Positions 6,890 through 16,354 of a stretch of 21,273 nt of DNA are shown piece by piece. The DNA comes from Spirogloea muscicola. Lineage: Eukaryota; Streptophyta; Zygnematophyceae; Spirogloeales; Spirogloeaceae. The position numbers and the translations under genes are program-made. How positions within the stretch are numbered: the first letter of the stretch is position 1; every line of letters begins with the position of its first letter. A model generated the notes under the pieces. That model was not told the origin of the DNA, made no database searches, and saw only the letters and a program-made list of their open reading frames with translations. The stretch lies in the NCBI GenBank assembly GCA_009602725.1, contig WELB01000317.1:50069-71341 (forward strand), read 5' to 3'.

Positions 6890-9800
6890 GTATGATGTTT
6901 TCTTCAGATAGACGTCACTTACCTGCCTGTCAATCCTCAAGACACGCAAGCACTAGCAGTCATGAATTACAGCAGGATAGCTTTACAAATTGCAGTTACA
7001 GTTTGGATGCTTAGCATCTGACCTGTTGTTGTTTGCAACAGTTGCTGCGAAGATAGCAACAGAGAGTCAGCAATACCTCCAGATTTCGAGCCTAATCCCG
7101 GAGGCTCATGTCATATGGGTAGATTCAGCCAGAGACCTTCAAGCCGCAAAGAACCAACTTCTCCTGGCTTCAAGTGTCGGTATAGACTGTGAGTGGAAGG
7201 CCAATCACACAAAGGGAGAGGGCCAGAACAAGGTATGCTAGTGCGCTTTGGTCTTTCTGCATCAGGTATGTTGAAATTGAAGCCCGTGCCGTCTCCTACT
7301 CACACTGTAGCACTGTGATTTACAGGTTGCAACGCTGCAGCTGGCCACAAGCGAGTATGCGTATGTTTTTGATATTATACGTCTGGCAGCTGAGGAGCAT
7401 GACTTGTTGGGTGACTGCCTCTATTCAGTTTTTCAGGATTCTACCATTCTCAAACTCGGTAAGTCCCCCCCCCCAGGCCACCTTGTCGTTCATGCACTTT
7501 GCAGAATCATAATCAGTCCAAGGTGGACAACAGCAGACATTGGTCTCTCAGTGTCTTTCAGAGCAACCCTTGGAGGGATTTTGAAGGCAGGGCAACCTTC
7601 TGTGCTGGATGTCTATAGGCTATGGGGTCCGCAATGACTTGGCCAGATTGGCAGCATCCTACCCCATGCTCACCTGCTTCCACCTGTGCACCCCTGTCCT
7701 TGACCTCCACACATTAGCTGGCAAGGGACAGAAGGGTGGACTGAGTCAGCTTGCAAAGGTACAGTCTCTATCTGTAGCGCTTTGACTCCTCTTGCTCTCG
7801 CACCTTGCTGATTCTGGTACTGTAACCACACCTACGTCTCAAGTTTGCAGCCTTCTGCTGATCGTGACAGAGAACCCTTGGTCTACCATTAGACAAGCGG
7901 GTGCAAATGAGTGACTGGGAGCAGCGACCCCTCTCCGAGCAGCAGGTCTCGTTCTTGCTCTCCTGCAATTGTCTGTTGGTGCACCAAGCAAGGAGCATGA
8001 CCTTCAAACTCACCAAATTCAGACCCTAGATCCTCAACCTAAACTCTAAACCGCAAAGTAATCCCTGACTTTAGACCTTGAAAGGGCATTCCCGATGATG
8101 GCACGGACCTTTTTGTGACGTGTTGATTGTCATCATATGCTGCTCTCGTAAGGGCCTTGTCAGTGGCGTGCAGATCAAGTATGCTGCAATGGATGCAGTC
8201 TGCCTCCTTCCCATATTTGTCAGACTGCAAAGCCTGGACTTCTGGGAGGAGGCCAGCCCTACCATTCCACCAGACTACACGGGTCTGACTGTAAGTCCAT
8301 TGTGTGGACAAGGACGCGCAAGCTCACATGTCTGGCTGTCCTTGCTTTCTCACGCTGTTGCACGTTTGTGCTGTAGTTTACATTTAAGCACACGGGCAAG
8401 ACGCTACTGGAGGAGGGCAGAGTCAGCGGAGTATACGGAAAGGACTTTGCAATGCCTCTATCGTTGGCCAGCGTGGAGGAAGCATTACAGGATTTGGGTT
8501 GGCATCCACTCACAGCAGCTCTTAATTCCTTCATGGTGCAAGAGGAAGCAACCACACGGCAAGGACCAGGAGGATCGCTTCAGGAAGAGGCAACGCTTGG
8601 GCCTAGCCCGAGAAAGCGCTACGCAGTACTTGACGCGCAAGGCCTTGCTGAGTCCTGCATCCCTCTGATAGAAGCCAAATGCGTGGGCGTATTGGTCCAA
8701 GAACCACCTGATGACCTAGTAAGCTTCTGCCGATTATTTGTAATTTCAAGTACGGTTGTCTGGGTTGTTGATGAGATGCATACATACAATGATCACCAGC
8801 AAAAACGTGGGCTCATGATTGTAGCTCAAAAGGTTGCTCCTGTATAGCAGTAGTACAAGTTGATGATTGCTAAACTGCTTTGGTCAAAACCTCACTTCCA
8901 TCATTGCTGCCAGCCAGCCTCAGGAAAGATGAAAGGTAGGCTTCAGACGTGGGCGCAGAGGCTCGGCCTGCCGATACCAGATTACACCACCACCAGTTAC
9001 GGGCCACCACATCTGCCGGTGTTTCAGTGCCACGTCCGCATCGGCTCTGCAAGTTTTCAAGGAAAGAGTGCCCAAAAGAAGAAGGACGCAGAGTTCTCCG
9101 CTGCGCTTGAGGCTCTACAAGCCCTCCAAGGTCATTCAAGCACGTGCAGTGGTAGTGCCTATCAGTCGGGTCTCTGCCAGTTGAGAACGGAAGTGAAAGC
9201 ACCACTGCAGTTGATCGAGTTTTTTGACTTAGGTGCTCTTTCTTGTTGCAGGGCAATCTGCCTTAGCAATGGCCTTAGCTGCTGAGGAGCAAGAAAGAAG
9301 TGAAGTGAAGCATGAGAGGCAGCAACGTATGGTGCTCCATACTCCAGTGCATTTGACATTCTCGTTTCGCGCTAAACACTTGCGCTTTTGCAACAAGGGA
9401 ACACAATCCTCCCAAACTGATTGTGCACTTTGTCATGTTGCATCTGATGTTTTTAACGTATCTGGTTATCAGCTATTCACATTGTTAGTCATTGCGATTG
9501 GGAGTCATAAGAGGCCAACTATGTGCCGGTTTTCTGGTATTTTCATAGTAACCCTCTTTAAGCCTCCAATTTCGCCCCTATGACTTTGACAGCAAAATTA
9601 CTCGTGGTTGTTCTCCCCAAAACCATGCGACCTGACCTGGCGAAGCTCGCTGCTTTGCTTGGAGAACCAAGGAGGTACTGTTGCCCCTTCTCCGAAAGCG
9701 TTCTGAAGAGCTCATGTGAAATCTGTGAATGTGTGAGAAGAGAGTCCAGACAGGGTCGTCGCCACCATGGCACCCTCTCTGATTGAGGGGTTCGTTTAGC

Positions 9801-11035
9801 ATTCTTAGAATCTGAATTAGTAGAAGAGCTAAGCATTGCTGTGTTGTGTCTCTTCTTATTGTCTGGTCATCTGCAACTGAGTGGAACATAAATCGAAACC
9901 TGTGCCTCTGCTACGATACAGGAACTTCCATCCAGCAACAGCTCAAGAATGCAGCCACTACTTTGGCTGCAACAAGGGGCTCTTACCTCCAGTTGGATAT
10001 GGCCACGATGTCACTACCATGGTGCATATGGAGCTTCTTGTATTAGCTGTATCAAGCAGTGCCGCCATTACTGTTGCTTCGGGCTCTTTCCAGGAGAAGC
10101 TAGTCCTCCCCCCATCCTTCTTTGCGCAGTTCAAGGCTGCTGATCTTGCCAAGCCTGAGTTGGAAAAGCAAGACAGGACTGCAGATCCATTCGAAGGCTC
10201 ACTGCGTGGCTCTGGCATTAAAAATACGCAAACAGCAGACGAGTGGAGCGAGGGTGTCGACGTGCTCAGACAGGCTGTGCAGGACGAGGATGAAAGCTTC
10301 CCAGTAACCTGCAGTGATGCTGAAAGCATTGTGACAGTCTATTCACCCCTGTGCTGTCGCATACGGGCACAAGCCTCACAATGCCAACCGCGTGTAGCCA
10401 AGCACATTCTCAAGAGAGGCTTTGCGTTGCTGAGGAGAGCGCTCAGACATGCTAGGGGACAATGTGGAGATGGAAGGAAGCAATTGGTTGCATACATTGC
10501 AGGTTGAGTGTATGCTTGATGGCAGCCAATCTCACTTTCATGCCTTGCACTTTAAGTGTATGCTTGATGGCAGGCATTGCACAAGGTCGCAAGTATCTAC
10601 TATTGTGCTGGGGTGGGGCAAACCCCTTTGATTAAGTCTGCAATCGGCAGGTAGCTTTCCTCATTTGCTGACAATCTCTGTGCATGCCATTGTGCAGGCT
10701 GCTCAAACATGTGCATGGCAGTGCATTCATCTGCCACATATTTGGTTGTACAATCTGTGAGCAGATGGGTAGGCCCCTACCTGCAGTCAGGACAACAACT
10801 GATTCACTCAGGAGTCGAATTACTCGATCAAGCTCTGAACGCCATGGTTCAGGTTGTGGCAAGAATGTCAAGCCCAGTGCTACCTAATGCACCCTCAAAA
10901 AGTCAATCAAGATCTACTGAAGCGCGACACACCACTGTCACTGCAAAAGCGAACATTCTACAATCAGGGCGCCGGAAGTGGGAGCTAGTGTCGCACTCAA
11001 TGTCGCATCCCGGTAAGCATCTGGATTGTTCTTAG
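5289..11035 (+). CDS. Mut-7/EXD3-like 3'-5' exonuclease fused to dsRBD and YbaK domains (multi-exon)
   Basis: I reconstruct 16 exons: 5289-5464 (end uncertain), 5553-5955, 6160-6425, 6595-6679, 6802-6889, 7042-7232, 7326-7458, 7619-7758, 7871-7945, 8174-8290, 8377-8718, 8947-9130, 9252-9326, 9593-9674, 9922-10502 and 10698-11035. Every intron is GT-AG, and all junctions from exon 2 onward keep phase. The product is about 1,090 residues: helical N-terminus (1-338), DEDDy exonuclease (about 362-540), linker, dsRBD (about 672-732), YbaK fold (about 759-855), unknown C-terminus. It probably trims or edits RNA, acting on structured RNA or tRNA. That role is inferred from the domains. I chose the ATG at 5289 because in-frame sequence further upstream is LINE tail. 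The stop at 11033-11035 applies only if the GTAAGC at 11013 is not a donor. Mut-7/EXD3 relatives usually end with a Mut7-C domain, which I do not see here. Confidence 0.85.
7042..8290 (+). other. DEDDy 3'-5' exonuclease domain
   Basis: Exons 6-10 carry the three exonuclease motifs in order. Motif I is GIDCEWK (D about 387, E about 389). Motif II is ILKLGYGVRNDLARL (D about 453). Motif III is SDWEQRPLSEQQ followed by IKYAAMDAVCLL (Y about 521, D about 525). The tyrosine four residues before the last aspartate marks the DEDDy class, like WRN, RNase D and EXD proteins. All four metal-binding acidic residues are present, so it is predicted active. The spacing KLGYG...LGLPLDK...SDWEQRPL is closest to the Mut-7/EXD3 branch. 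Motif III needs the 25-codon exon at 7871-7945, which is easy to miss. Confidence 0.95.
8377..8718 (+). other. Linker exon between exonuclease and dsRBD
   Basis: A 114-codon exon with FTFKHTGKTLLEEGRVSG, ASVEEALQDLGWHPLTAAL, a charged low-complexity stretch, and CIPLIEAKCVGVLVQEPPDD. I do not recognise it confidently. Its last part could be the first half of a YbaK fold (the strand that normally carries the catalytic lysine), which would place the dsRBD inside that domain. In that reading glycine would replace the lysine. This is inference. Confidence 0.45.
8947..9130 (+). other. Double-stranded RNA-binding domain
   Basis: One exon encodes a complete dsRBD of about 60 residues. Helix 1 is TWAQRLGLPIPDY, the strands include PVFQCHVRIGSASFQG, and the second helix begins KSAQKKKDAEFSAALEALQA with the basic KKK signature that contacts the dsRNA major groove. 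The acceptor at 8946 is chosen because it alone keeps phase 0 with the donor at 8719. Confidence 0.85.
9593..10190 (+). other. YbaK/ProX-type aminoacyl-tRNA editing domain
   Basis: Exons 14-15 encode KLLVVVLPKTMRPDLAKLAA, ALLGEPRRNFHPATAQECSH, YFGCNKGLLPPVGYGHD and ITVASGSFQEKLVLPPSFF. The strand plus D-KLA helix, the GxxxP loop (GLLPP, about 804-808), PVGYG and the VASGS strand are hallmarks of the YbaK/EbsC/ProXp family, which deacylates mischarged tRNA. The usual catalytic lysine lies upstream of this segment and I cannot place it with confidence, so activity is uncertain. The joining of 9674 to 9922 keeps phase and restores the expected family order. Confidence 0.82.
10191..11035 (+). other. 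Unidentified C-terminal region of the fusion protein
   Basis: After the YbaK fold comes an acidic linker (DEWSEGVDVLRQAVQDEDES), a basic helix (RVAKHILKRGFALLRRALRH), and, after the intron 10503-10697, an amphipathic or hydrophobic segment (YLVVQSVSRWVGPYLQSGQQ, GVELLDQALNAMVQVVARM). A Ser/Thr-rich tail follows. The intron is phase-consistent (phase 1 on both sides). I do not recognise a family. A donor-like GTAAGC at 11013 means that more exons may follow. Confidence 0.5.
10507..10573 (+). repeat. Two direct copies of a 19-mer inside an intron
   Basis: AGTGTATGCTTGATGGCAG occurs at 10507-10525 and 10555-10573, 48 bp apart, within the intron 10503-10697. No function is evident. Confidence 0.9.
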
Positions 11036-13451
11036 CCATGACTTGCTGCTCCTGGCAGCAGAGTTGTGAGGTGTCCCTTGATGCCACTGTGGATAATGGT
11101 TTTATTCTGCTGTCTTTCTGTACGAAACCCGGGGCAAGATATGACAACAATCCAATATACTGTAGAAGATCATAGTTGCTGTTCTCTTTTGGCTCCTGTG
11201 CTTCTTCAACTTCTTGATCAGCTAGACATGTTTGTGTTAGATTGGCTCAGCTGCCAATGTTTGTATGCTGCAGTATACCACTGTCTTGGTCATGCCCCAT
11301 GTTGGATGGATTCGAGCATCACTTCAAATAGCAGGCCGTCCCTGTTTCAGAAACCAGAGTGCCTTTCAGTCACACAGATGAGGGCCACCATTTCGACCAA
11401 GACGTGTAACCGCCTACTACTTCAGAGCACTAGATCAATGCCAGCTCACTTGGGAAGACACCTTTGCCTCACAGTGTGTCGGCACTTAACTTCACAGCAG
11501 CACTACTTGCCTGGCTTTTGACAAATTCAGACAATGCAGTGCTGATGCATTGCCTGTGTCTGAGGCAAGCTCAACATCTGACTGCACCGCAAGAGATCAG
11601 GCAAGATGCACTTCGCCATGTTCAGTAGAATTTCACAAGCTGGGTTAAGGAGGTGCTGGCTATGGGTGGAGGACAAGAGACAGCTGCTGCAACAAGAGGA
11701 CTAGCCTGTGCTATGCCTTGTGTACACTAGCACCTTTACTCGCAGCTGTGGTCGTGGTCGTGCAGCAGGCTTGCAGCCACTGGAGCAGGGCACCTTGCAC
11801 CAGCCACAGTGGCTGCCATGTGAGCTTCACGCTTGGCTGACTGGCTAGCAATGAAGTCCGATCTGCAGAAAATCAGGCATACCCTGCAAGCTTAGAGGCA
11901 CATAGCATCAGCAGCCGAGTTTAGGTAACCTCACCGAGTGCCCTGTTGTGCTGCATGCGCTTCTTATCTCAGGCAGCAGCACAATAGGTTTCCTTGCATC
12001 TGCCCTCCAAGTGCACACTTGCACCAGGTTCAGGAAATTGGCAGGGATCCTCATTGCTCTCTCCATGTGTCCGACTTGCAGTCATAGCTGGGGCTGTTTG
12101 ATCCCATTGTGGCAGCTGCTAAAGTCCATGAGGACACATCCTTGCTGACAGGAACTCTTGCCTCGCTCATGTCTACCTTTTGCAGTTGGCTTCTCGTAAC
12201 CACTGCTCTTTAGATGGCCCAGGTCCTCTTTTCAAGCTTGCTTTTGGAGCGGCCCCGCGCAACCGCCTGTGCTTGGCAAGTTGCAGTCGAGGGGTGGCGC
12301 TCGAGCTCGCCAGAAGACTTCCCGCCTGCCCTTCTCCAAGTGTGTCCAAGTGTGTCCACCGTGTGGTCTTCAATGCGAATCTTGTGTCTACTACATAAAT
12401 CAATAATGGCGTCCTTTCTGATCAGCATCACCTACCTGCCCAGGTCATTTCTCCTGTCTGCTCCTCACAGCAATAACACTCGGATATTACTTTTTTACGG
12501 AGATACACCACGTCTGCACATGAAAAGCCTGCAGGTTAAGCTCCAGTAGGCACTGTGAGTTAGGGGCCTGGAGAATGGGAGCAGGTGCTCTGACTGACTG
12601 ATGCATGTGAAGCCATGTGCGGGTGTGGCACTCTATGGAATAGTGGCCAGCAACGACCGCAACGCAAATTGGCCCGAGTCCTTGACTGCAGACGCGGCCT
12701 CGCAGTGTGTAACGTGGTTCAGTAGCCTCGATCGGCAGCTCTCCAACTGGTTGGATTGAGGGCGAAGGCGAAAGATATGCTACAAAGCGAGCCTGACCAA
12801 GCTCCGGTGGGCAAGGATGAGCAAGGCACTGTTTTGCAAGCATCAACAAAGGCAGCTCAAATGCGTATGGTGGCTATGCCACGATCTGTCCACAAGATTC
12901 ATTTGTGGCTGATCCGATTGCGAAGGAAAGCAGGAGCACTAAGCAAAGCAACCCACCACTGCAAGGACTCGTGAGTGGCCAGCCAGACATAATGTGCCAA
13001 AGGGTTGGAGTAGGACATTGGCATCAAAGGGAGGCCATGCAACAAACCAAGCAGAGACAACTAAGCAACCAAAGCAAGCTCAACACCCTCAGGAGAGCTG
13101 TTCAAGTATGGGACACATTGCCGCAGGTGAATAAAGAGATTGACGAGAGCACCTACGAGGGAAGTCGTGGTAATAAGCCAGCTGAGAGATATCAGACAAG
13201 TGAGTGCAAGAGCTGCCATTCAGAAAATACAGCCAATCAGGAATTCAGCGGCTGCAATGTGGGCTTAGTAGCCCCTAGTCAGCATATTAGTGGGTCACGA
13301 TGGACACACAAAATAGAGGGTAGTGGAAGAACACAGTTTCTAGGATGCCAGGAGTGGCAGTAGTTGTGAGGGGCCAGCTAGAACCAGAAAAGATGGCAAG
13401 ACTTGAGTAAGAGGTGTCAGTGATGACGACCCACAAAGGCAATCCAACGGC
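11036..13451. other. 2.4-kb region without a supported gene
   Basis: Open frames here are short, unlinked by clear splice sites and without recognisable domains. They include 11066-11521 (+), 12214-12549 (+), 12210-12431 (-), 12487-12849 (-) and 12905-13363 (+). One short reading at about 11059-11172 (SCEVSLDATVDNGFILLSFC) looks protein-like, but it does not keep phase with the donor at 11013. The region may hold the 3' UTR or further exons of the exonuclease gene. No LINE tails are visible here, in contrast to both flanks. Confidence 0.45.
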
Positions 13452-13507
13452 TGCCTTGCTTTGCCTGCCTTGCCTTGCCTTGCCTGCCAATGCCTGCCTT
13501 GCCTCTT
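13452..13507. repeat. Imperfect TGCCT/TGCCTTG microsatellite
   Basis: Roughly 56 bp made of repeated TGCCTTGCC-like units with interruptions. Confidence 0.85.
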
Positions 13508-13519
13508 CTTCCAGTTTAC

Positions 13520-13870
13520 AGCAGTGGCTGTGAGAGGCCAGCCAAAAGGAATATACGAGGTCTGGAAGGGGCGAAAGGCGCAAAAAGCATGAAACTACCC
13601 TTCATGACTCCTGCGAGTGGCACTCAACAACCCTCAGTCAGAAAGTGCAGATCAGAATAACTAGAGGGCGGGAAACGTCGCTCTGTCGGTATTCGGAGGC
13701 AGCCGCCAAGGCACGGCCCGCCCTCAAGTGGACGGCAAATGCCAAGGACCGCTACAGGGAGATGGCAAGTCGCATCCTGTATACTTTCAGCCTAGGCAGG
13801 GCGAGGGCTGGGAGGAGAAGTGGCTGGAAGGGGCCACTCCGGGGGGGCCGCAGGAGGCCGACGCCCAAAC
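13520..13870 (-). mobile_element. LINE group A 3' end, decayed
   Basis: Reading on the - strand, the segment near 13800-13640 gives a diverged form of the protein end seen at 1379-1535 (RMRLA..., LAFAVHLRA, ALAAAS...YRQ, SYSDLHFL). It is followed towards 13520 by the group A tail (GAGAGGCCAGCCAAAAGGAA on the + strand). It lies just downstream (in - strand sense) of the longer copy, in the same orientation, so two insertions occurred side by side. Confidence 0.75.
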
Positions 13871-13885
13871 GGGCGGGCGAGAGGT

Positions 13886-15610
13886 CTCCAAAGAAAGCGC
13901 GGCCACATTAAGTGGTGGCTGGGAGAGGCCAGCCCAAAGGAATGCACAAGGTCTGAAGGAGCCGGAGTGCTAAGGTCTAAGACATCAGCAAGGGGACGCT
14001 CAGTAATCTCTAGTCATAAGATGCAGGTCGGAATAGCTCGCAGTCGGAAAGATGTCGCCCTGACGGAAGTTGGAGGCCGCCGCCAATGCGCGGCCTGCTC
14101 GCAAGTGAACTACGAAGGTAAGGGACCGCTGCAAAGAGATGGCCAAGCGCATCTGGAATACGTGAGCGAGGGACCCGGCGACATTGAAGCCAGGCTGCTC
14201 GCCCTGCTGCTCGAGGCGGCGGGCCGCTGCTCGCCACGCAAGGTGGTGAAGCAGGTCAAGCCATTTTGTGCCAAAGCGCCGTGTACGTTGACGGCGAGTG
14301 GGACAAACTCGTCTCCCACCGGGTGATCCAAGTATTTTCGTTCCTTTGCGCCCGCCGCTTGGCGGACTGCGTAGCCCGCCTCCTCCGACGAGCGTTTGGC
14401 GCTCCTGGAATCAAAACAGTCAGTCGTGACAACGTTGGCGATAAAGCGAGGCCCCCCGCCGAGCGCGCTGGCGACGAGATCGGCGCGCCGGGTGTGGAGG
14501 CGGCCATCCGCCCCAACAGTCGGAGGCATGATGCTGGTATTCTCGAGCGCCACCGTGTAACCGGCCTCGACAAAGATGCCAACCATTGCGTTCCGCAGCC
14601 GGTCGTGGGTTCCTGTCCGCTCCCCGCCCCGTGCGCACCTGAGCATATGAGCTGCCAATGATGCCGCGTCTGAGCTGCGCTCGCCGCACTCACACTGCTG
14701 TACTCCACTGAGGCAGGGTAGGTGGAGGCCGCGGAGGTGGTGCACCACTGTTCGGAAGGCGTCATCAGGCATCCAGAGCGCGTCGTGGATTGGCAGGGCA
14801 GACAACCAAGCTGCCGCCGCTGGGGAGGATGCCGAGAGCGACCGCGCGCGGCCCCGGAGGTCGTCTGAAGGCAAAAGCCCCAACGCCGTGATGAAGGAGG
14901 CCGCATCTACCTCGGCCATGATGCGAGCTTGGGCCCGGAGATCGGCCCCGGAGGTGCGCGAACGGGACGTCCCGTGGCACCAGGGCGCAGTGATCCGCAA
15001 GCAGCACATCCCGGGCTGAGCGGAGAGCCGCCTGGAAAGGCAACGTGCCAGTCTCCACGTCCGCTGCCGCCTGCTCCAGGAGGCGACCCCCATGCCGGAT
15101 GAACGCTGGGCCACCGAAGCCGCCACCTGCGCCCAACTCCCCAGGTGCGCTGCGCGTAGGCACGAGCCAGCGGACGGCAGCCCAGACCCCCGCGGCTCAC
15201 AGGCAGGGAGGCCTGGTGCACTGCAGCCGGCGTCGCCAGGAAGGCCGGGTGTTGGACCAGGGCCGCTGTGCTGGCCAGGATACCCGCATCAAAGGTTGCA
15301 TAGGCGACCTGCGCCGCCGGGGAGGGGGGGAGGGCTCGAGCCAGGTACAGGGGACGTTGGGCAAAGCTGCGTGTCAGCATGGCGAGCTCGAGCTGGCTTT
15401 CCGCAGCCATTGCCCCCATTTGGAGTGCCACCTCTCCTGCGCCCCCGCCCGCGGGTCGCTGTGCGTCATCCGATGGTGCTTCCCATTGTACTTGGCCACT
15501 TCGGCCTCCCGTTATTTGTGTTGAAACTATGGAAGCGCCTCCGCAGCGCCCCGCCCGCGGCCGCCTTCCCCGCATCCCTCCACAACCTCCTACCGCTTGG
15601 AGAGGAGCTT
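13886..15610 (-). mobile_element. Longest LINE copy (group A): post-RT region, Cys/His motif, C-terminus and 3' tail
   Basis: On the - strand about 15437-15152 reads LELAMLTRSFAQRPLYLARA, AAQVAYATFDAGILASTAAL and SLPVSRGGLGCRPLARAY. This is the region that follows the reverse transcriptase in LINE proteins. Another frame gives LLEQAAADVETGTLPFQAAL. The frame 15126-14110 then carries AAAAWLSALPIHDALWMPDD, QQCECGERSSDAASLAAHML followed by RC, HDRLRNAMVGIFVEAGY, RRADLVASALGGGPRFIANV and GDEFVPLAVNVHGAL. A one-base deletion near 14280 (compared with 1240-1265) shifts frame again. The stop lies near 14007, then the group A 3' tail to 13886. The reverse transcriptase core and 5' end are absent and there are at least three frameshifts, so this is a dead copy. 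Confidence 0.87.
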
Positions 15611-15786
15611 CCACCGACTAACTCAACACGAATGTGCAAGTGGGCAAGTACAACGGCAAGCACCATCTGATGACGCACATCACGCACCGCAAATTGGCCC
15701 GCTCGGCGGCCGCGGGTCAGCAGGGGGCGCGGCCCGCCCCGCATGGCGCCCGGGGCGCACGCTTGCGGCGCAGGCGTGCGGCAGGG

Positions 15787-15865
15787 AAGAAGGTGCTCGC
15801 CCATTGAGAAGAGGGGCTGGCAAAGCCAACCCAAAAAGAATGGACAATGTTCAAAGCCAAAGAAG
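15787..15865 (-). mobile_element. LINE group B tail, inverted
   Basis: The + strand shows GTGCTCGCCCATTGAGAAGA, then GGGGCTGGCAAAGCCAACCC and GAATGGACAATGTTC, the reverse complement of the group B tails at 3520 and 20660. Tail-only. Confidence 0.88.
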
Positions 15866-16354
15866 GGAAGGGAGCGCGTATTATTGACGGAGGGCCTGAG
15901 TGGCCAAGCTAGCAAGGCAAGCCCGTTGAAGAGTCAGTCTCGTCTCATTAAGGCGGCGTGCGCCAGAGGGGTACGGCCGCGCCTGCCAGGGTGGGCAAGC
16001 CCCGCCCAAGCCGCCACCGCCGCGCCGCGCCATTGGCCGCTGCCGCCGACGCCGCCGCCGCCGTCCCCACCCCCATGGGAAGAGGGGCTGCTGTCAGACA
16101 GGGNACCCCGGCCCGCCGCTCGCCGCCCCGCCGGGCGCCGCGCCGCTGGCTGCCGCGGCGGCCCTGAGACGTCCACGCTGGGGCGCGGGGCCTTGCTCGC
16201 TCTCGTTTGGCGCATGGGGCACCGCGCCTCCTTCTGAGGCCCGGCGCTGGCGACGGAGCGAGCGCCACTGCGTGAGCCGACGCCAGCTGCGGCGGCACAG
16301 CGGCGGGCGTCCTGCCGGGCCTGCGGGACCGTGGGCCTCTCCCGTCCTGGGGCT
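15866..16354. other. Very GC-rich segment before the orphan ORF, with one ambiguous base
   Basis: The segment is dominated by CGCC and GCCG runs, and position 16104 is an N. In-frame stops, for example at 16235-16237, separate it from the ORF downstream. It could be the promoter or 5' UTR of that ORF. No motif is specific enough to call. Confidence 0.4.

Noticed and set aside
7465-7474. Run of ten C followed by AG, as a possible alternative splice acceptor
   Set aside because: It is six bases from the donor at 7459, too close for an intron. The acceptor at 7618 restores the exact exonuclease motif KLGYGVRND.
11066-11521. 151-codon ORF on the + strand, reachable by a phase-1 splice from 11012
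   Set aside because: The only acceptor giving this frame (after 11063) is poor, and the product (VVRCPLMPLWIMVLFC...) looks like shifted-frame translation. No domain.
12210-12431. - strand ORF with MLIRKDAIIDLCSRHKIRIE
   Set aside because: The first 30 residues look protein-like but the rest is low complexity with a short tandem repeat, and no neighbouring exon could be found.
12905-13363. 152-codon + strand ORF rich in Q, N and S
   Set aside because: It lacks an ATG at its start, has no domain or splice support and no family. Left as unassigned DNA.
14266-14661. 131-codon + strand ORF
   Set aside because: It lies entirely opposite the LINE C-terminal frame on the - strand and is its shadow.
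15743-16237. 164-codon + strand ORF
   Set aside because: It runs across a group B LINE tail and the ambiguous base, and has low-complexity sequence.
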